A DNA stretch of 64,000 nt from Candidatus Krumholzibacteriota bacterium (GTDB lineage Bacteria > Krumholzibacteriota > Krumholzibacteriia > LZORAL124-64-63), in assembly GCA_022711765.1 (NCBI GenBank), contig JAKLEB010000001.1, forward strand, positions 1,594,694 through 1,658,693. Direction: 5' to 3'. A model generated the notes under the pieces. The model was not told where the DNA came from and searched no databases. It worked only from the letters and a program-made list of their open reading frames with translations. Positions within the stretch are counted from its first letter, which is position 1; every line of letters starts with the position of its first letter. Position numbers and translations under genes: made by a program. Below are positions 41,871 through 51,512 of this stretch, one piece after another.

Positions 41871-44225
41871 ATGTCGAAGGCGATCCGGGCGGTCTTCGTG
41901 GTCATCGCGCTTGCCGGTGCGGCGCGGGCCTGGTGGATCGAGGATGGGATCCGCGTCACCGGCAGCACCTCGAGTCCGGCCGATCAGGCGATCTGTTCCG
42001 ACTCGGCGGACGGTGTCATCGTCGTGTACCAGGCCAACGTGCAACGCATCGACGGCCATGGCCGCCTGCTCTGGGGCGAGGGCGGGATCGATCTCTTCGA
42101 GCCTCCCGTCGGTGCGGGGATCTCGGAGATCGTCGGCGACGGCGAGGGCGGCGCCATCGTGGTCTGGCTCGACTGGTCCGGCGGCTCCCCGACCCTGCGG
42201 GGTCAGCGCGTGACCGCTGACGGCGCGATCCTCTGGGCGGGGGGCGGGGTCGCGATCGCCGGCGTCCCGACGCACATCTACTACCCGACCGTCGCCGCGG
42301 ACGGCTCGGGCGGCGTCCTCGTCGCGTGGGCGGACGACCGGACCGGGACCTACTACGTCTATGCCCAGCGGGTGAACGGCAGCGGCACGGTCCTGTGGAA
42401 CGAGGGCGGCGTCCCGCTCTGCACCGACCCGACCGGCCAGTGGGGCCCGCAGGTGTGCAGCGACGAAAGCGGCGGCGCCGTCGTCGCCTGGACCGACTAC
42501 CGTCCGGGTATCAACGCCAGCGACATCTACGCGCAGAAGGTCCGCGACAACGGCTCGGTGGCCTGGGCGACCGACGGCATCCCGATCTGTGCCGCCGCTT
42601 ACTCTCAGGACCTGCCCGCGATCGTGACCGATCGAGGCGGCGGTGCCATCATTGCCTGGCGCGACTCGCGGGGTACGGGCGGGATCTTCGCCCAGCGCGT
42701 CGACGCGTGGGGAACGACCCGCTGGACCGCGGACGGCGTGGCGGTCGGCGGGACGACCACCGCCATCGACGACCTCAGACCGGCGGCCGACGGCCACGGC
42801 GGCGCGTTCCTGGCGTGGATGGAGGTCCGGACGGCGGGCAATCCCGATATCTTCGCCCAGTGGGTGGACTCGGCCGGCAACGTCCAGTGGGCCGCGGCCG
42901 GCATCGCCGTCTGCAGCGAGATCGATGCCCAGGAGGAGCCGCACGTGGTGCCGGACGGCGCCGGCGGCCTGATCGTGACCTGGCAGGATGCGCGGTACGG
43001 CTATTCCGACATCTATGCCCAGCGTCTCGACGGCGGCGGCTCGGCCCGCTGGAGCGCGCGAGGTGTGCCGCTGTGCGAGGCGCCCAGCTACCAGCGCGTG
43101 CCCGTCGTGGCGACCGACGGCGAGGGCGGCGCGCTCGTGGTCTGGGAGGACTTGCGGCCGGGCGCCCCCGGCCTGCACGCCCAGCGGATCGATCGCCACG
43201 GTTACTGGGGCTACGCCGCCGGCGAGCTGGCCGGCGTGACGGACGTGCCCGGCGACCAGGGCGGCCAGGCGGAGGTCGCCTGGCAAGGGAGCCGGCTCGA
43301 CCAGTGGCCCGATCTCGTGATCGAGAGCTACTCCGTGTGGCGCGCGATCGTCCAGGCCAAACGGGCGCCGGTCGATGTGGCGACGTCGCCGGCCGCGGCG
43401 GCCGCGGCGACCAGCCCGCTCGTCTGGAAGCAGCGCGCCGGCGGCCGGACGTTCTACTGGGAACTTGTCGGCTCGCAGGCGGCGCACCACCTCGAGAGCT
43501 ACGCGTTCACCGCCGCGACGCTCTTCGACTCGACCGCGACGGTGGACGCCCCGCACTACTTCCAGGTCGTGGCCCACGGGACCGCGTTCGACCAGTACTG
43601 GGTCTCGGCTCCGGACAGCGGCTGGTCGGTCGACAACCTGGCGCCGTCGACGCCGGCGGGGCTCGCGGGGCACGCGATCTACGATCCGCAGGGTCTGAAC
43701 CTGAGCTGGCTCGCGAATCCGGAACCCGATCTCGCGCAGTACGTGCTGCATCGCGGCGCGACGCCCGACTTCGAGCCGGGCCCGGGCACGATCGTCGCGG
43801 CGGTGTCCGAGACCGAGGTCGTGGATCCCGACTGGACGCCCGGCAGCTACTACAAGCTCGCGGCCGTCGACCTGCACGACAACCTCAGCGCCTACGCGGT
43901 CCTCTCGCCCCTGGACGTCACCGGCAGCGGCGGCGAGGTCGTCCCCGCCGTGACCCGCCTGGAGTGCGTGAATCCCAATCCGTTCAATCCGCAGGTCACG
44001 ATCACCTACCGCCTCGCCGAGACCGCGATGGCCACCCTGCGGATCCACGATCCGGCTGGTCGGAGCGTGCGCGTTCTCGTCGGCGGCATCGAGGAAGCCG
44101 GCCTGCACCGAGTGACCTGGGATGGTCGCGACGATGCCGGAACGGCGCTGGCGAGCGGGGTCTATCTCTGCCGGCTGGAAGCGGCGGGCGCGGTCCTGTC
44201 GCGCAAGCTCACGCTGGTCCGGTAG
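41871..44225 (+). CDS. exported repeat protein (probable beta-propeller) with FlgD-like C-terminal domain
   Basis: 784 residues with a signal peptide ending A-A-R-A-W. Residues about 40-460 hold eight units of roughly 50 residues with the pattern G-G-x-[ILV]-[VI]-x-W-x-D-x-R, then I-Y-A-Q-R-[VL], then W-x-x-x-G-[VI]. This is likely a beta-propeller. A region of about 230 residues follows, with a fibronectin III-like unit near A-P-S-T-P-A-G-L-A-G. The last 85 residues (N-P-N-P-F-N-P-Q-V-T-I-T to S-R-K-L-T-L-V-R) are the shared sorting domain. A surface or secreted binding protein is likely. GGGGG lies upstream of the ATG. Confidence 0.8.
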   Translation: MSKAIRAVFVVIALAGAARAWWIEDGIRVTGSTSSPADQAICSDSADGVIVVYQANVQRIDGHGRLLWGEGGIDLFEPPVGAGISEIVGDGEGGAIVVWLDWSGGSPTLRGQRVTADGAILWAGGGVAIAGVPTHIYYPTVAADGSGGVLVAWADDRTGTYYVYAQRVNGSGTVLWNEGGVPLCTDPTGQWGPQVCSDESGGAVVAWTDYRPGINASDIYAQKVRDNGSVAWATDGIPICAAAYSQDLPAIVTDRGGGAIIAWRDSRGTGGIFAQRVDAWGTTRWTADGVAVGGTTTAIDDLRPAADGHGGAFLAWMEVRTAGNPDIFAQWVDSAGNVQWAAAGIAVCSEIDAQEEPHVVPDGAGGLIVTWQDARYGYSDIYAQRLDGGGSARWSARGVPLCEAPSYQRVPVVATDGEGGALVVWEDLRPGAPGLHAQRIDRHGYWGYAAGELAGVTDVPGDQGGQAEVAWQGSRLDQWPDLVIESYSVWRAIVQAKRAPVDVATSPAAAAAATSPLVWKQRAGGRTFYWELVGSQAAHHLESYAFTAATLFDSTATVDAPHYFQVVAHGTAFDQYWVSAPDSGWSVDNLAPSTPAGLAGHAIYDPQGLNLSWLANPEPDLAQYVLHRGATPDFEPGPGTIVAAVSETEVVDPDWTPGSYYKLAAVDLHDNLSAYAVLSPLDVTGSGGEVVPAVTRLECVNPNPFNPQVTITYRLAETAMATLRIHDPAGRSVRVLVGGIEEAGLHRVTWDGRDDAGTALASGVYLCRLEAAGAVLSRKLTLVR

Positions 44226-44279
44226 CGGCGCGGTGGAGCTGCCTCGTCGGCCGGGCGCCCTCTGCCGCGACGCGCGGCC

Positions 44280-45605
44280 TCACGCCGGCGGATTGAAATG
44301 CCGCCGCGTCTCTGCGGCGATCACGCCCGACAGCAGCAGCAGCGACACCAGGTTGGGCACGGCCATGAGGCCGTTCGCGACGTCGGCGAAGGCCCAGACC
44401 GCCGGCAGCGAGGCGACCGAGCCGACCATGACCGCCGCGACCCACGCGACGCGGTAGGGCCGGATCGCGCGCGGGCCGAAGAGGTACTCGGCGGCCCGCT
44501 CGCCGTAGTAGGACCAGCCCAGGATCGTCGAGAAGACGAAGGTCACAAGCCCCACCGTCAGCACGGCCGGACCGACGGCGGGGATGTGCGCGAACGCGGC
44601 CTTGGTCAGCGCCGCCCCCTGCACGCCCTCGCGCCAGTCGCCCATGTTCACCAGCACGAGCCCGGTCATCAGGCAGACCACGACCGTGTCCCAGAAGGTC
44701 CCGGTCGCCGAGACGAGCGCCTGCCGCACCGGGTCGCGCGTGCGCGCCGCGGCGGCGACGATCGGCGCGCTGCCCAGGCCGGACTCGTTGGAGAACAGAC
44801 CCCGGGCGACGCCGAAGCGGAGCGCCTCGCGCACCCCCGCGCCGACGAAGCCGCCGACCGCGGCCTGTCCGCTGAACGCGCCGCGCACGATCAGCGCCAG
44901 CGTGTCGGGGAGAGTATCGGCCCGCAGGAGCAGCAGAACGAGGCAGCCCAGGACGTAGAAGACGGCCATGAACGGAACCAGCCGCGCGCACACGGCCGCG
45001 ATGGAGCGGATGCCGCCGAGGATCACGACCGCGGTCAGCACGGTCATCACCGCGCCGGTCGCCCAGAGCGGGAACCGGAAGGTCTCCCAGGCCAGGCTCG
45101 ACACCGCGTTGGCCTGGACCATGCAGCCGATCCCGAAGGCGGCGACGGCCGTGAAGACGGCGAACACGCGGCCCAGCCACCGCAGGCCGAGGCCGCGCTC
45201 GAGCGCGTACATCGGCCCGCCGGCCATGGAGCCCCGCGGCGTGCGAACGCGGTACTTCACCGCCAGCACCGCTTCGCCGTACTTCGTCGCGATGCCGAAG
45301 ACTCCGGTCAGCCACATCCAGAGGACCGCGCCGGGGCCGCCGTACCCGATCGCCGTCGCCACGCCCACGATGTTGCCGGTACCGATCGTGGCCGCCAGCG
45401 CGGTCGTCAGGGCGCCGAAGTGCGAGACGTCGCCGTCGCCCTCGGTGTCGCGGCTGAAGGTGATCCGGATCGCCCGCCAGAGGTGGCGCTGGATCACCCC
45501 GGTCCGAAAGGTCAGGAAGAGATGCGTGCCGCCCAGCAGGATCAGCAGGGGAGGCCCCCACACGACATCGCTGGCCGCCAGCAGGACGCGTTCGATCTGC
45601 GACAT
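44280..45605 (-). CDS. AGCS family sodium:alanine (amino acid) symporter
   Basis: 441 residues with about ten or eleven membrane helices. G-T-G-N-I-V-G-V-A-T-A-I, G-G-P-M-Y-A-L-E-R-G-L, and F-S-N-E-S-G-L-G-S-A-P are diagnostic of the alanine/glycine:cation symporters. It imports small neutral amino acids with sodium across the inner membrane. It lies 90 nt downstream of the metal-efflux genes on the same strand, so read-through from them is possible but the functions are unrelated. Confidence 0.94.
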   Translation of the reverse strand: MSQIERVLLAASDVVWGPPLLILLGGTHLFLTFRTGVIQRHLWRAIRITFSRDTEGDGDVSHFGALTTALAATIGTGNIVGVATAIGYGGPGAVLWMWLTGVFGIATKYGEAVLAVKYRVRTPRGSMAGGPMYALERGLGLRWLGRVFAVFTAVAAFGIGCMVQANAVSSLAWETFRFPLWATGAVMTVLTAVVILGGIRSIAAVCARLVPFMAVFYVLGCLVLLLLRADTLPDTLALIVRGAFSGQAAVGGFVGAGVREALRFGVARGLFSNESGLGSAPIVAAAARTRDPVRQALVSATGTFWDTVVVCLMTGLVLVNMGDWREGVQGAALTKAAFAHIPAVGPAVLTVGLVTFVFSTILGWSYYGERAAEYLFGPRAIRPYRVAWVAAVMVGSVASLPAVWAFADVANGLMAVPNLVSLLLLSGVIAAETRRHFNPPA

Positions 45606-45695
45606 GGCGCGTATCCTGGCCGCCGCGGCGACCTCCTGTCAAGCGCGACCGGTTCCGGCGGGAGCCGGGCGCGTCCGCCGGGTCGAGATGGACGT

Positions 45696-48600
45696 TCAAT
45701 CGGATCGGCCCGTCCCGAACACCCGGTACAGCGCCGGCAGCACGAACAGCGTCAGGACCGTCGAGCTGAGGACCCCGCCGATCACGACCGTGGCGAGCGG
45801 GCGCTGGATCTCCGCGCCCACGCCGCTCGAGACCGCCATCGGCACGAAGCCGGCCGCGTCGGTGATCGCCGTGGCGATGACCGGCCGCAACCGCAGCACC
45901 GCGGCCTCGACCACGGCGACCGGCGGCGCGAGACCCGCGCCGAGCCGTTCCCGCAGCGCCGCCACGAGGACCTGTCCGTTGAGCACCGCGATCCCCGCGA
46001 GGGCGATGAAGCCGACCGCCGCGCTCACCGAGAACGGCAACCCGCGCAGGTGCAGGGCGACCACGCCGCCGAGGAACGCGAAGGGGATGCCCGTGGCGAT
46101 GATCGCCACGTCGCGCACCCGGCGCAGGCTCAGGTAGAGCAGCCCGAGCACGAGCGCGAGCGCCGTCGGCACCAGCACGCTCAGCCGGCGCTGCGCCCGC
46201 TCGAGGTGTTCGAACTGGCCGCCCCACTCGACGAAGTAGCCGGTCGTGAGCGGGACCTCGGCCGCGATCCGCCGCCGCGCCTCGTCCACGAAGGACATCA
46301 CGTCGCGACCGCTCACCGAGCACTGGACCCGCACCAGACGCCGGCCCCACTCGCGGTTGATCGTCGCCAGGCCGTCCACCTCCTCGACCTCCGCGAGCTC
46401 GCCCAGCGGCTGCCGCGCGCCGGTCGCGCTGGTCACGAGAAGGCCGGCGAGGGTCTCGCGGTCCTCGCGAAACCGATCGGGCCACCGCACCACCAGCGGG
46501 AACGGCCGCAGGCCTTCGTAGACCTCGCCCACCTCGATCCCCCCCATGCCCGCGACCGCCTGCAGCACCTCGTCCGCAGCCACGCCGTGGCGCAGGAGCG
46601 CCTCGCGGTCCACCCGCACGACGATCTCCGGCTGACCCACGACCTGGTCGATCGCCACCTCGCCGTGGCCGGGAATCTCCTCGAGCACGCGCGCGACCGC
46701 CTCGCCGAGCCGGACGAGCTCCGCGAAATCGTCGCCGAAGATCTTCACGCCGAGATCGGTGCGGATGCCCGATGCCATCTCGTTCAGCCGCATCTCGATC
46801 GGCTGCGTGAACGCGAAGCTCGCTCCCGGGAACTCGCTCGCGACCCTGGTGATCGCCGCCGTCAGTTCCTCCTGCGTGCGGGCGCGCCGCCAGCGGTCGC
46901 GCGGGTGCAGGGCGAGGAAGATATCGGTCAGCTCGGGGCCCATGGGATCGGTGGCCACCTCCGCCGTGCCGATGCGCGACCAGGCGGAGCGGATCTCGTC
47001 GGGGAACTCCTCGAGCAGGAGCCGCTCGAGCAGCGTGTTCTGGCGCGCCGATTCGTCGATCGCCACGCCCGCCAGGCGGACCGTGTTGATGACGATCGCG
47101 CCTTCCTTCAGCCGGGGCAGGAACTCGCCGCCCAGCCGCGCTGCCGCCGCCGCTCCCGCCGCGAGCAGCCCGGCCGCGACCCAGAGCACGAGTCCCCGCC
47201 GCCGCAGCGCGCGTTCGAGGAGCCGCCGGTAGCCGCCCTGCATCGCGTCGTTGACCCGGCCGCCGAGCGCCGAGGGAGCCTCCGGCAAGAACGAGGCGGA
47301 CAGCACCGGGGTCAAGACGAGCGCGAGCGCGAGCGAGGCCGCCAGCGCGAACATGAAGGTCAGGGCCATCGGCCGGAACAGCTTGCCCTCGGTGCCCTGC
47401 AGGCCGAGGATCGGCAGGAACACGATCAGGATGATGACCATGCCGAAGACGACCGGGCGGCCGACCTCGGCGCTCGCGTCGCGCACGGCCTCGCGTCGCT
47501 CGCCGCCGGACAGGGCGCGGCCCAGCGCGCGGCGGCGATCGGCGAGGCGGCGCATGCTCGCCTCCGCGACGACGACCGCGCCGTCGACCAGGATCCCGAA
47601 GTCGATCGCGCCGAGCGATAGCAGACTCGCCGCGATCGCGGCGTACTGCATGCCGAGCGCCGCGCCGACCATCGCGAGGGGGATCGTCGCCGCGACGATC
47701 AGGCCGGCGCGCAGGTTGCCCAGGACCAGGTAGAGCACCGCGACCACGAGGAGCGCGCCGAGCACCAGGTTGTGCTCGACGGTGTGGATCACCGCCGCCG
47801 TCAGCTCGGTGCGGTCGTACACGACCTCGACCTCGACGTCCGCCGGCAGCGACCCGGCGACCGCCGCCAGTCGCTCCTTGAGCGCTGCCGTCACGTTCGC
47901 CGGATTCTCGCCCATGAGCGTGAACGCGAGCCCCAGCACGACCTCGCCGCCGCCCTGCGCGGTGGCGGCGCCCCGGCGGATCTCGTGACCGATCTCGACG
48001 TTCTCCGCCACGTCGCGCACGTAGATCGGCCGGCCGTCGCGGCTCGTGACGATCACGGCCGCGATGTCGTCCAGACTGCCAACCCGCCCCTGGCCGTGGA
48101 CCACGCGCGAGAGGCCGGCCGCGGTCACGACGCCGCCGCCCACGTTGCGGTTGTTCGCCTGGAGCGCGTCGACCACGTCGCTCACGGTGAGGTCGTAGCG
48201 GGCGAGGCGCTCCGGCGAGATGACGACATGGAACTGCCTCACCTTGCCGCCCCAGCTGTTGACCTCCGCGACGCCCGCGACCTTGCGCAGCTCGGGCTTG
48301 ATCAGCCAGTCGTGGATCGTGCGCAGGTCCTCGAGGCTGCGCTGGGGATCGGTGCTGCGCACGAGGTAGTGGAAGACCTCGCCGAGGCCGGTCGCGATCG
48401 GCCCGAGCTCGGCCGCGACCCCGTCCGGCAGCTCGACCTGCGCGAGCCGCTCGGTCACGTGCTGGCGGGCGTCGATGATCGGCGTAAGGTCGGCGAAGGT
48501 CACGACGACCTGCGAGAAACCGAACTTCGAGATGGACCGCACGTCGACGAGCCCCGGCAGGCCGCCCAGCGCCAGCTCGATCGGCAGGGTGATCTGCTGC

Positions 48601-48785
48601 TCGATCTCCTCGGGCGCGAGCGCTGAAGCGACCGTGTTGATCTGGACCTGGATCGGCGTGGTGTCCGGGAAGGCGTCCAGCGGGAGTCGCCAGAGCGCGT
48701 ACCCGCCGAGGCCGGCGAAGAGCAGCGTGCCGAAGACGACCAGCGACCGGTTGGCGAGCGCGAAGCGGAGCAGGCGTGACACCAT
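45696..48785 (-). CDS. czcA: CzcA/CusA-type heavy-metal RND efflux pump
   Basis: 1029 residues, normal for the HME-RND group, with 12 helices and two large periplasmic loops. The proton-relay motif in helix 4 is intact: D395-F-G-I-L-V-D401-G-A-V-V-V-A-E408, matching the spacing of CzcA D402/D408/E415. It pumps Zn/Co/Cd or Cu/Ag from the periplasm through the adaptor and TolC-type channel encoded upstream; the metal cannot be assigned with confidence. TGGAGAA precedes the ATG, 27 nt after the adaptor stop. Confidence 0.95.
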   Translation of the reverse strand: MVSRLLRFALANRSLVVFGTLLFAGLGGYALWRLPLDAFPDTTPIQVQINTVASALAPEEIEQQITLPIELALGGLPGLVDVRSISKFGFSQVVVTFADLTPIIDARQHVTERLAQVELPDGVAAELGPIATGLGEVFHYLVRSTDPQRSLEDLRTIHDWLIKPELRKVAGVAEVNSWGGKVRQFHVVISPERLARYDLTVSDVVDALQANNRNVGGGVVTAAGLSRVVHGQGRVGSLDDIAAVIVTSRDGRPIYVRDVAENVEIGHEIRRGAATAQGGGEVVLGLAFTLMGENPANVTAALKERLAAVAGSLPADVEVEVVYDRTELTAAVIHTVEHNLVLGALLVVAVLYLVLGNLRAGLIVAATIPLAMVGAALGMQYAAIAASLLSLGAIDFGILVDGAVVVAEASMRRLADRRRALGRALSGGERREAVRDASAEVGRPVVFGMVIILIVFLPILGLQGTEGKLFRPMALTFMFALAASLALALVLTPVLSASFLPEAPSALGGRVNDAMQGGYRRLLERALRRRGLVLWVAAGLLAAGAAAAARLGGEFLPRLKEGAIVINTVRLAGVAIDESARQNTLLERLLLEEFPDEIRSAWSRIGTAEVATDPMGPELTDIFLALHPRDRWRRARTQEELTAAITRVASEFPGASFAFTQPIEMRLNEMASGIRTDLGVKIFGDDFAELVRLGEAVARVLEEIPGHGEVAIDQVVGQPEIVVRVDREALLRHGVAADEVLQAVAGMGGIEVGEVYEGLRPFPLVVRWPDRFREDRETLAGLLVTSATGARQPLGELAEVEEVDGLATINREWGRRLVRVQCSVSGRDVMSFVDEARRRIAAEVPLTTGYFVEWGGQFEHLERAQRRLSVLVPTALALVLGLLYLSLRRVRDVAIIATGIPFAFLGGVVALHLRGLPFSVSAAVGFIALAGIAVLNGQVLVAALRERLGAGLAPPVAVVEAAVLRLRPVIATAITDAAGFVPMAVSSGVGAEIQRPLATVVIGGVLSSTVLTLFVLPALYRVFGTGRSD

Positions 48786-48812
48786 GCTGATTCTCCAGCC
48801 GCTCGGGCGGCG

Positions 48813-50129
48813 TCAGTCCCCGGCGCAACCGGCCCCGAGGCGGGACTTGAGCAATTCGGTCGCGACGACCTGGATCCCCGCGACGACCACGGAATCGGCG
48901 GCGCCCAGTCCGGCCACGACCGCGACCCGGTCGCCCCGGCGCGCCCCCAGCTCGACGCGGCGCAGCGCGAAGAGGTCGGCGTCCTGCCTCACGAAGACGA
49001 ACTCGCGGCGATCGAGCTGCTGCACGGCGGACGTCGGCACGGTCAGCTGGCTCGCGCCGTCGCCGGCCAGCCGGATCTCGACCGGGCCGAACAGGCCGGC
49101 CTTCAGGCGACCGTCGGGATTGCCGACCGTCGCCCGAGCGCTGAGCAGGCGGGTGCGCTCGTCGAGCCCGCTCGAGATCCAGGTGAGGACCCCCGCGACC
49201 TCGCGGTCCGGCAACGCGTCGAAGCGGGCGGTGACCGCGAGCCCCGTCGTGAGGTCGGCAACGGCCGACGCGGGCACGGAGATCTCGAGCCACATCTGCG
49301 AGAGGTCGGCGAGCCGCACCAGTGGCCGGTCGTGGCCGGCCACCTCTCCGGCCGCCGCGTCGCGCGCGATGACCTCGCCGGCGAACGGCGCCACGACCAC
49401 GAGCCGCGACGAGGCGTCGCCGGTCGCGGCCACGGACGCGATCGCCGCGGCGTCGAGGCCCAGGTTGGCGAGCTGCTGCTCGGCGGCCGCCGCCGCGGCC
49501 GCGGACCGCGCCGCTGCCGCCTCCGCCGCCTGCAGCTCGCGCTCGGCCGAGATCCCCTGCTCGCGCAGGCGGCGTTCGCGGTCGGCGTCCTGCCGGCGGA
49601 GATCCGCCTCGAGGCGGGCGGCAACGAAGGTCTGCTTGGCGTCGGCGACCGCCACCGACGCGATCTCGACGAGCGGCTGGCCGGCGGACACGCGGTCCCC
49701 CACGTCGACCAGCACCCGCCGGACGACCCCGTCGACGCGCGGCGAGATCCAGGCGAGGCGGTTGCCGTCGTAGGCCAGCTCGGCATGCGCCTGGATCACG
49801 CCGGCGCTCGCCCGCAGCTCGGGTCCAGCCACCCGGACGCCGGCGAGCGCCGCCGACCGCGGCGACGCGAGGCGCACCTGGAGGGCCTCGCCGATCGAGA
49901 GGTCGGCCGCGCTCTCGGGATGGCAGATCCCGCACACCGCCTCCGCCACACGATGCTCGCCGCAGAACGGCGCGCCGCCCGCGGACGCTCGAGCGCCCTG
50001 ATCGTGATCGTGGTCGTGGTCCTGGCTGTCGACGGCCCGCGGGTCGCCGACAGTCGCCAGCGTGATCACGACGACCGCGATCAGCGGCACGGTGACCAGC
50101 TGGCGGCGATGGTTGTCGATTCGCTTCAT
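48813..50129 (-). CDS. czcB: CzcB/CusB-type periplasmic adaptor with N-terminal metal motifs
   Basis: 438 residues from the ATG at 50129, which follows AAAGGAA. After the N-terminal helix come H-D-H-D-H-D-Q and C-G-E-H-R-V-A-E-A-V-C-G-I-C-H-P-E, a His- and Cys-rich segment that can bind metal. The HlyD-type core follows, with lipoyl half-motifs near R-V-D-G-V-V-R-R-V and V-V-A-P-F-A-G-E-V and a hairpin of coiled coil at about 165-240. It bridges the RND pump and outer channel. The start overlaps the channel gene's stop in ATGA. Confidence 0.93.
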   Translation of the reverse strand: MKRIDNHRRQLVTVPLIAVVVITLATVGDPRAVDSQDHDHDHDQGARASAGGAPFCGEHRVAEAVCGICHPESAADLSIGEALQVRLASPRSAALAGVRVAGPELRASAGVIQAHAELAYDGNRLAWISPRVDGVVRRVLVDVGDRVSAGQPLVEIASVAVADAKQTFVAARLEADLRRQDADRERRLREQGISAERELQAAEAAAARSAAAAAAAEQQLANLGLDAAAIASVAATGDASSRLVVVAPFAGEVIARDAAAGEVAGHDRPLVRLADLSQMWLEISVPASAVADLTTGLAVTARFDALPDREVAGVLTWISSGLDERTRLLSARATVGNPDGRLKAGLFGPVEIRLAGDGASQLTVPTSAVQQLDRREFVFVRQDADLFALRRVELGARRGDRVAVVAGLGAADSVVVAGIQVVATELLKSRLGAGCAGD

Positions 50130-51427
50130 CGCGTTCCTTTCGACGGCGCCGGCTCGGCGGCGCCCGTTGTCGGACCGATCGGACCCAGCGGCGGCAGTGC
50201 GGCGAGCGTCGCGACCTCGAGGGCGGCGAGCGCCGTATCGAGGCGGAGGTCGAGCAGCTCCTGGCGCGCGTCCAGCACCTCGCGGCGGACCGCGAGGACG
50301 TCGCCGAGGCCGAGTTTGCCCTCGCGGTAGCCCAGCTCGACTAGGTCGACGCCCCGCGCCTCGCCGTCGCGCGCGGCGATTTCGTAGGCGGCGAGCGCCG
50401 ACTGCAGCTGCGCGTGCCGGTTCCACGCGCGCTCGAGGCGATCGGCCAGGGACCGCTCGAGGGCGGCGAGCTCGACGTCGCGGGCGGCCGCCTCGGCAGC
50501 CGCCGCGAGCCGTTCACCCTTGCCGCGAGCGAACAGCGGCAGGCTCACACCCAGGCCGAAGCCCGCGATATCGGCATCCTCCTCGCGGCCGATCCCCGCG
50601 GCGATCGACAGCTCCGGCCACCGTTCGGCTCCGGCGGCGTCGCGCCGGGCCTCGGCCTCGGCCCGTCGCGCGGCGAACGCGGCCTGCAGCGGATTGCTGG
50701 CCGCCGCCGCGAAGACCGTCCCGCGGTCGGCCGGCAAGGTCCAGGCGAGATCGCCCGTGACCGACAGGACCGCGCCTGGCTCGAGCGCGAGCAGCGTCGC
50801 GAGTTCGGCGAGCGCCGCGTCGCCGGCGGCCGCCGCCCGCGCCAGGCTCGCGAGCGCGCGAGCGAGCGCGATGGCGGCGGTGTTGACCTCGATGAGGCCG
50901 ACCTCGCCCGCGGCTTCACGGCGAACGGCCACCTCGTGCAGCCGCGCCTGCAGCGCGACCGCGTCGGACGCGACCGCCCGCTCCGCGGCGGCGTGAAGGG
51001 CGACGAGATAGAGCCGGACGGACTCGGCGACGACGTCGATCTCCGTCGCGCGCTGTTCCGCGTGCGCCGCGTCCAGACCCCAGCGGGCGGCCGCGGCGCG
51101 GGGGCCCCGGCCGGCGAGGTCGAGCCGCTGGCTGAGCCAGAGCGAGCGGTCCCAGGTCTCGCCTTCGGGCGTCGTGCGCGTCCCGGCCTGAAGCTCGACC
51201 TCGGGATTGAATCGCCACTGCGTCGCGCGCGCGACCTCACCGTCGGCCGCGCCGAGCCGCGCTCGTCCGGCCAGGATCGCGGACGACCGCGCCCGGGCGA
51301 GCGCGATCACCGACTCGCGGTCGAGCGGCAGCACCGGCGTCGCCGACGCCGCGCCGGCGAGCCCGGGCGCCGCGACAGCGAGCGCGATCACGAGGGTGAC
51401 GATTCGACGACTCTGACGGGACTCCAT
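50126..51427 (-). CDS. czcC: CzcC/TolC-type outer-membrane efflux channel
   Basis: 433 residues with a signal peptide ending A-G-A-A-S-A. Two tandem OEP units are helical and start with L-A-R-A-R-S-S-A-I-L-A-G-R and N-P-L-Q-A-A-F-A-A-R-R-A-E-A-E. The pattern W-P-E-L-S-I-A-A-G-I-G-R and the later D-V-L-A-V-R-R-E-V-L-D-A-R-Q are typical of metal-efflux channels. It forms the trimeric exit tunnel of the pump. GGAGGG precedes the ATG. The gene overlaps the adaptor by four bases. Confidence 0.92.
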   Translation of the reverse strand: MESRQSRRIVTLVIALAVAAPGLAGAASATPVLPLDRESVIALARARSSAILAGRARLGAADGEVARATQWRFNPEVELQAGTRTTPEGETWDRSLWLSQRLDLAGRGPRAAAARWGLDAAHAEQRATEIDVVAESVRLYLVALHAAAERAVASDAVALQARLHEVAVRREAAGEVGLIEVNTAAIALARALASLARAAAAGDAALAELATLLALEPGAVLSVTGDLAWTLPADRGTVFAAAASNPLQAAFAARRAEAEARRDAAGAERWPELSIAAGIGREEDADIAGFGLGVSLPLFARGKGERLAAAAEAAARDVELAALERSLADRLERAWNRHAQLQSALAAYEIAARDGEARGVDLVELGYREGKLGLGDVLAVRREVLDARQELLDLRLDTALAALEVATLAALPPLGPIGPTTGAAEPAPSKGTR

Positions 51428-51512
51428 GGACGACCCTCCGCGAACGGACCGGAGACGGCCCCGCGACCGCGCGGGGCGGCGGCGGGGCGGCGACGGGCGG
51501 CAGGGTCAGCGA

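Noticed and set aside
45606..45695. Promoter for the AGCS gene
   Set aside because: TTGACA is present on the minus strand, but the nearest -10-like GATACG is 21 bases away, too far for sigma-70.
44209..49935. 1908-codon open frame on the minus strand through the metal-efflux region
   Set aside because: It is an out-of-frame shadow of the AGCS, czcA and czcB genes and has no recognisable domain.
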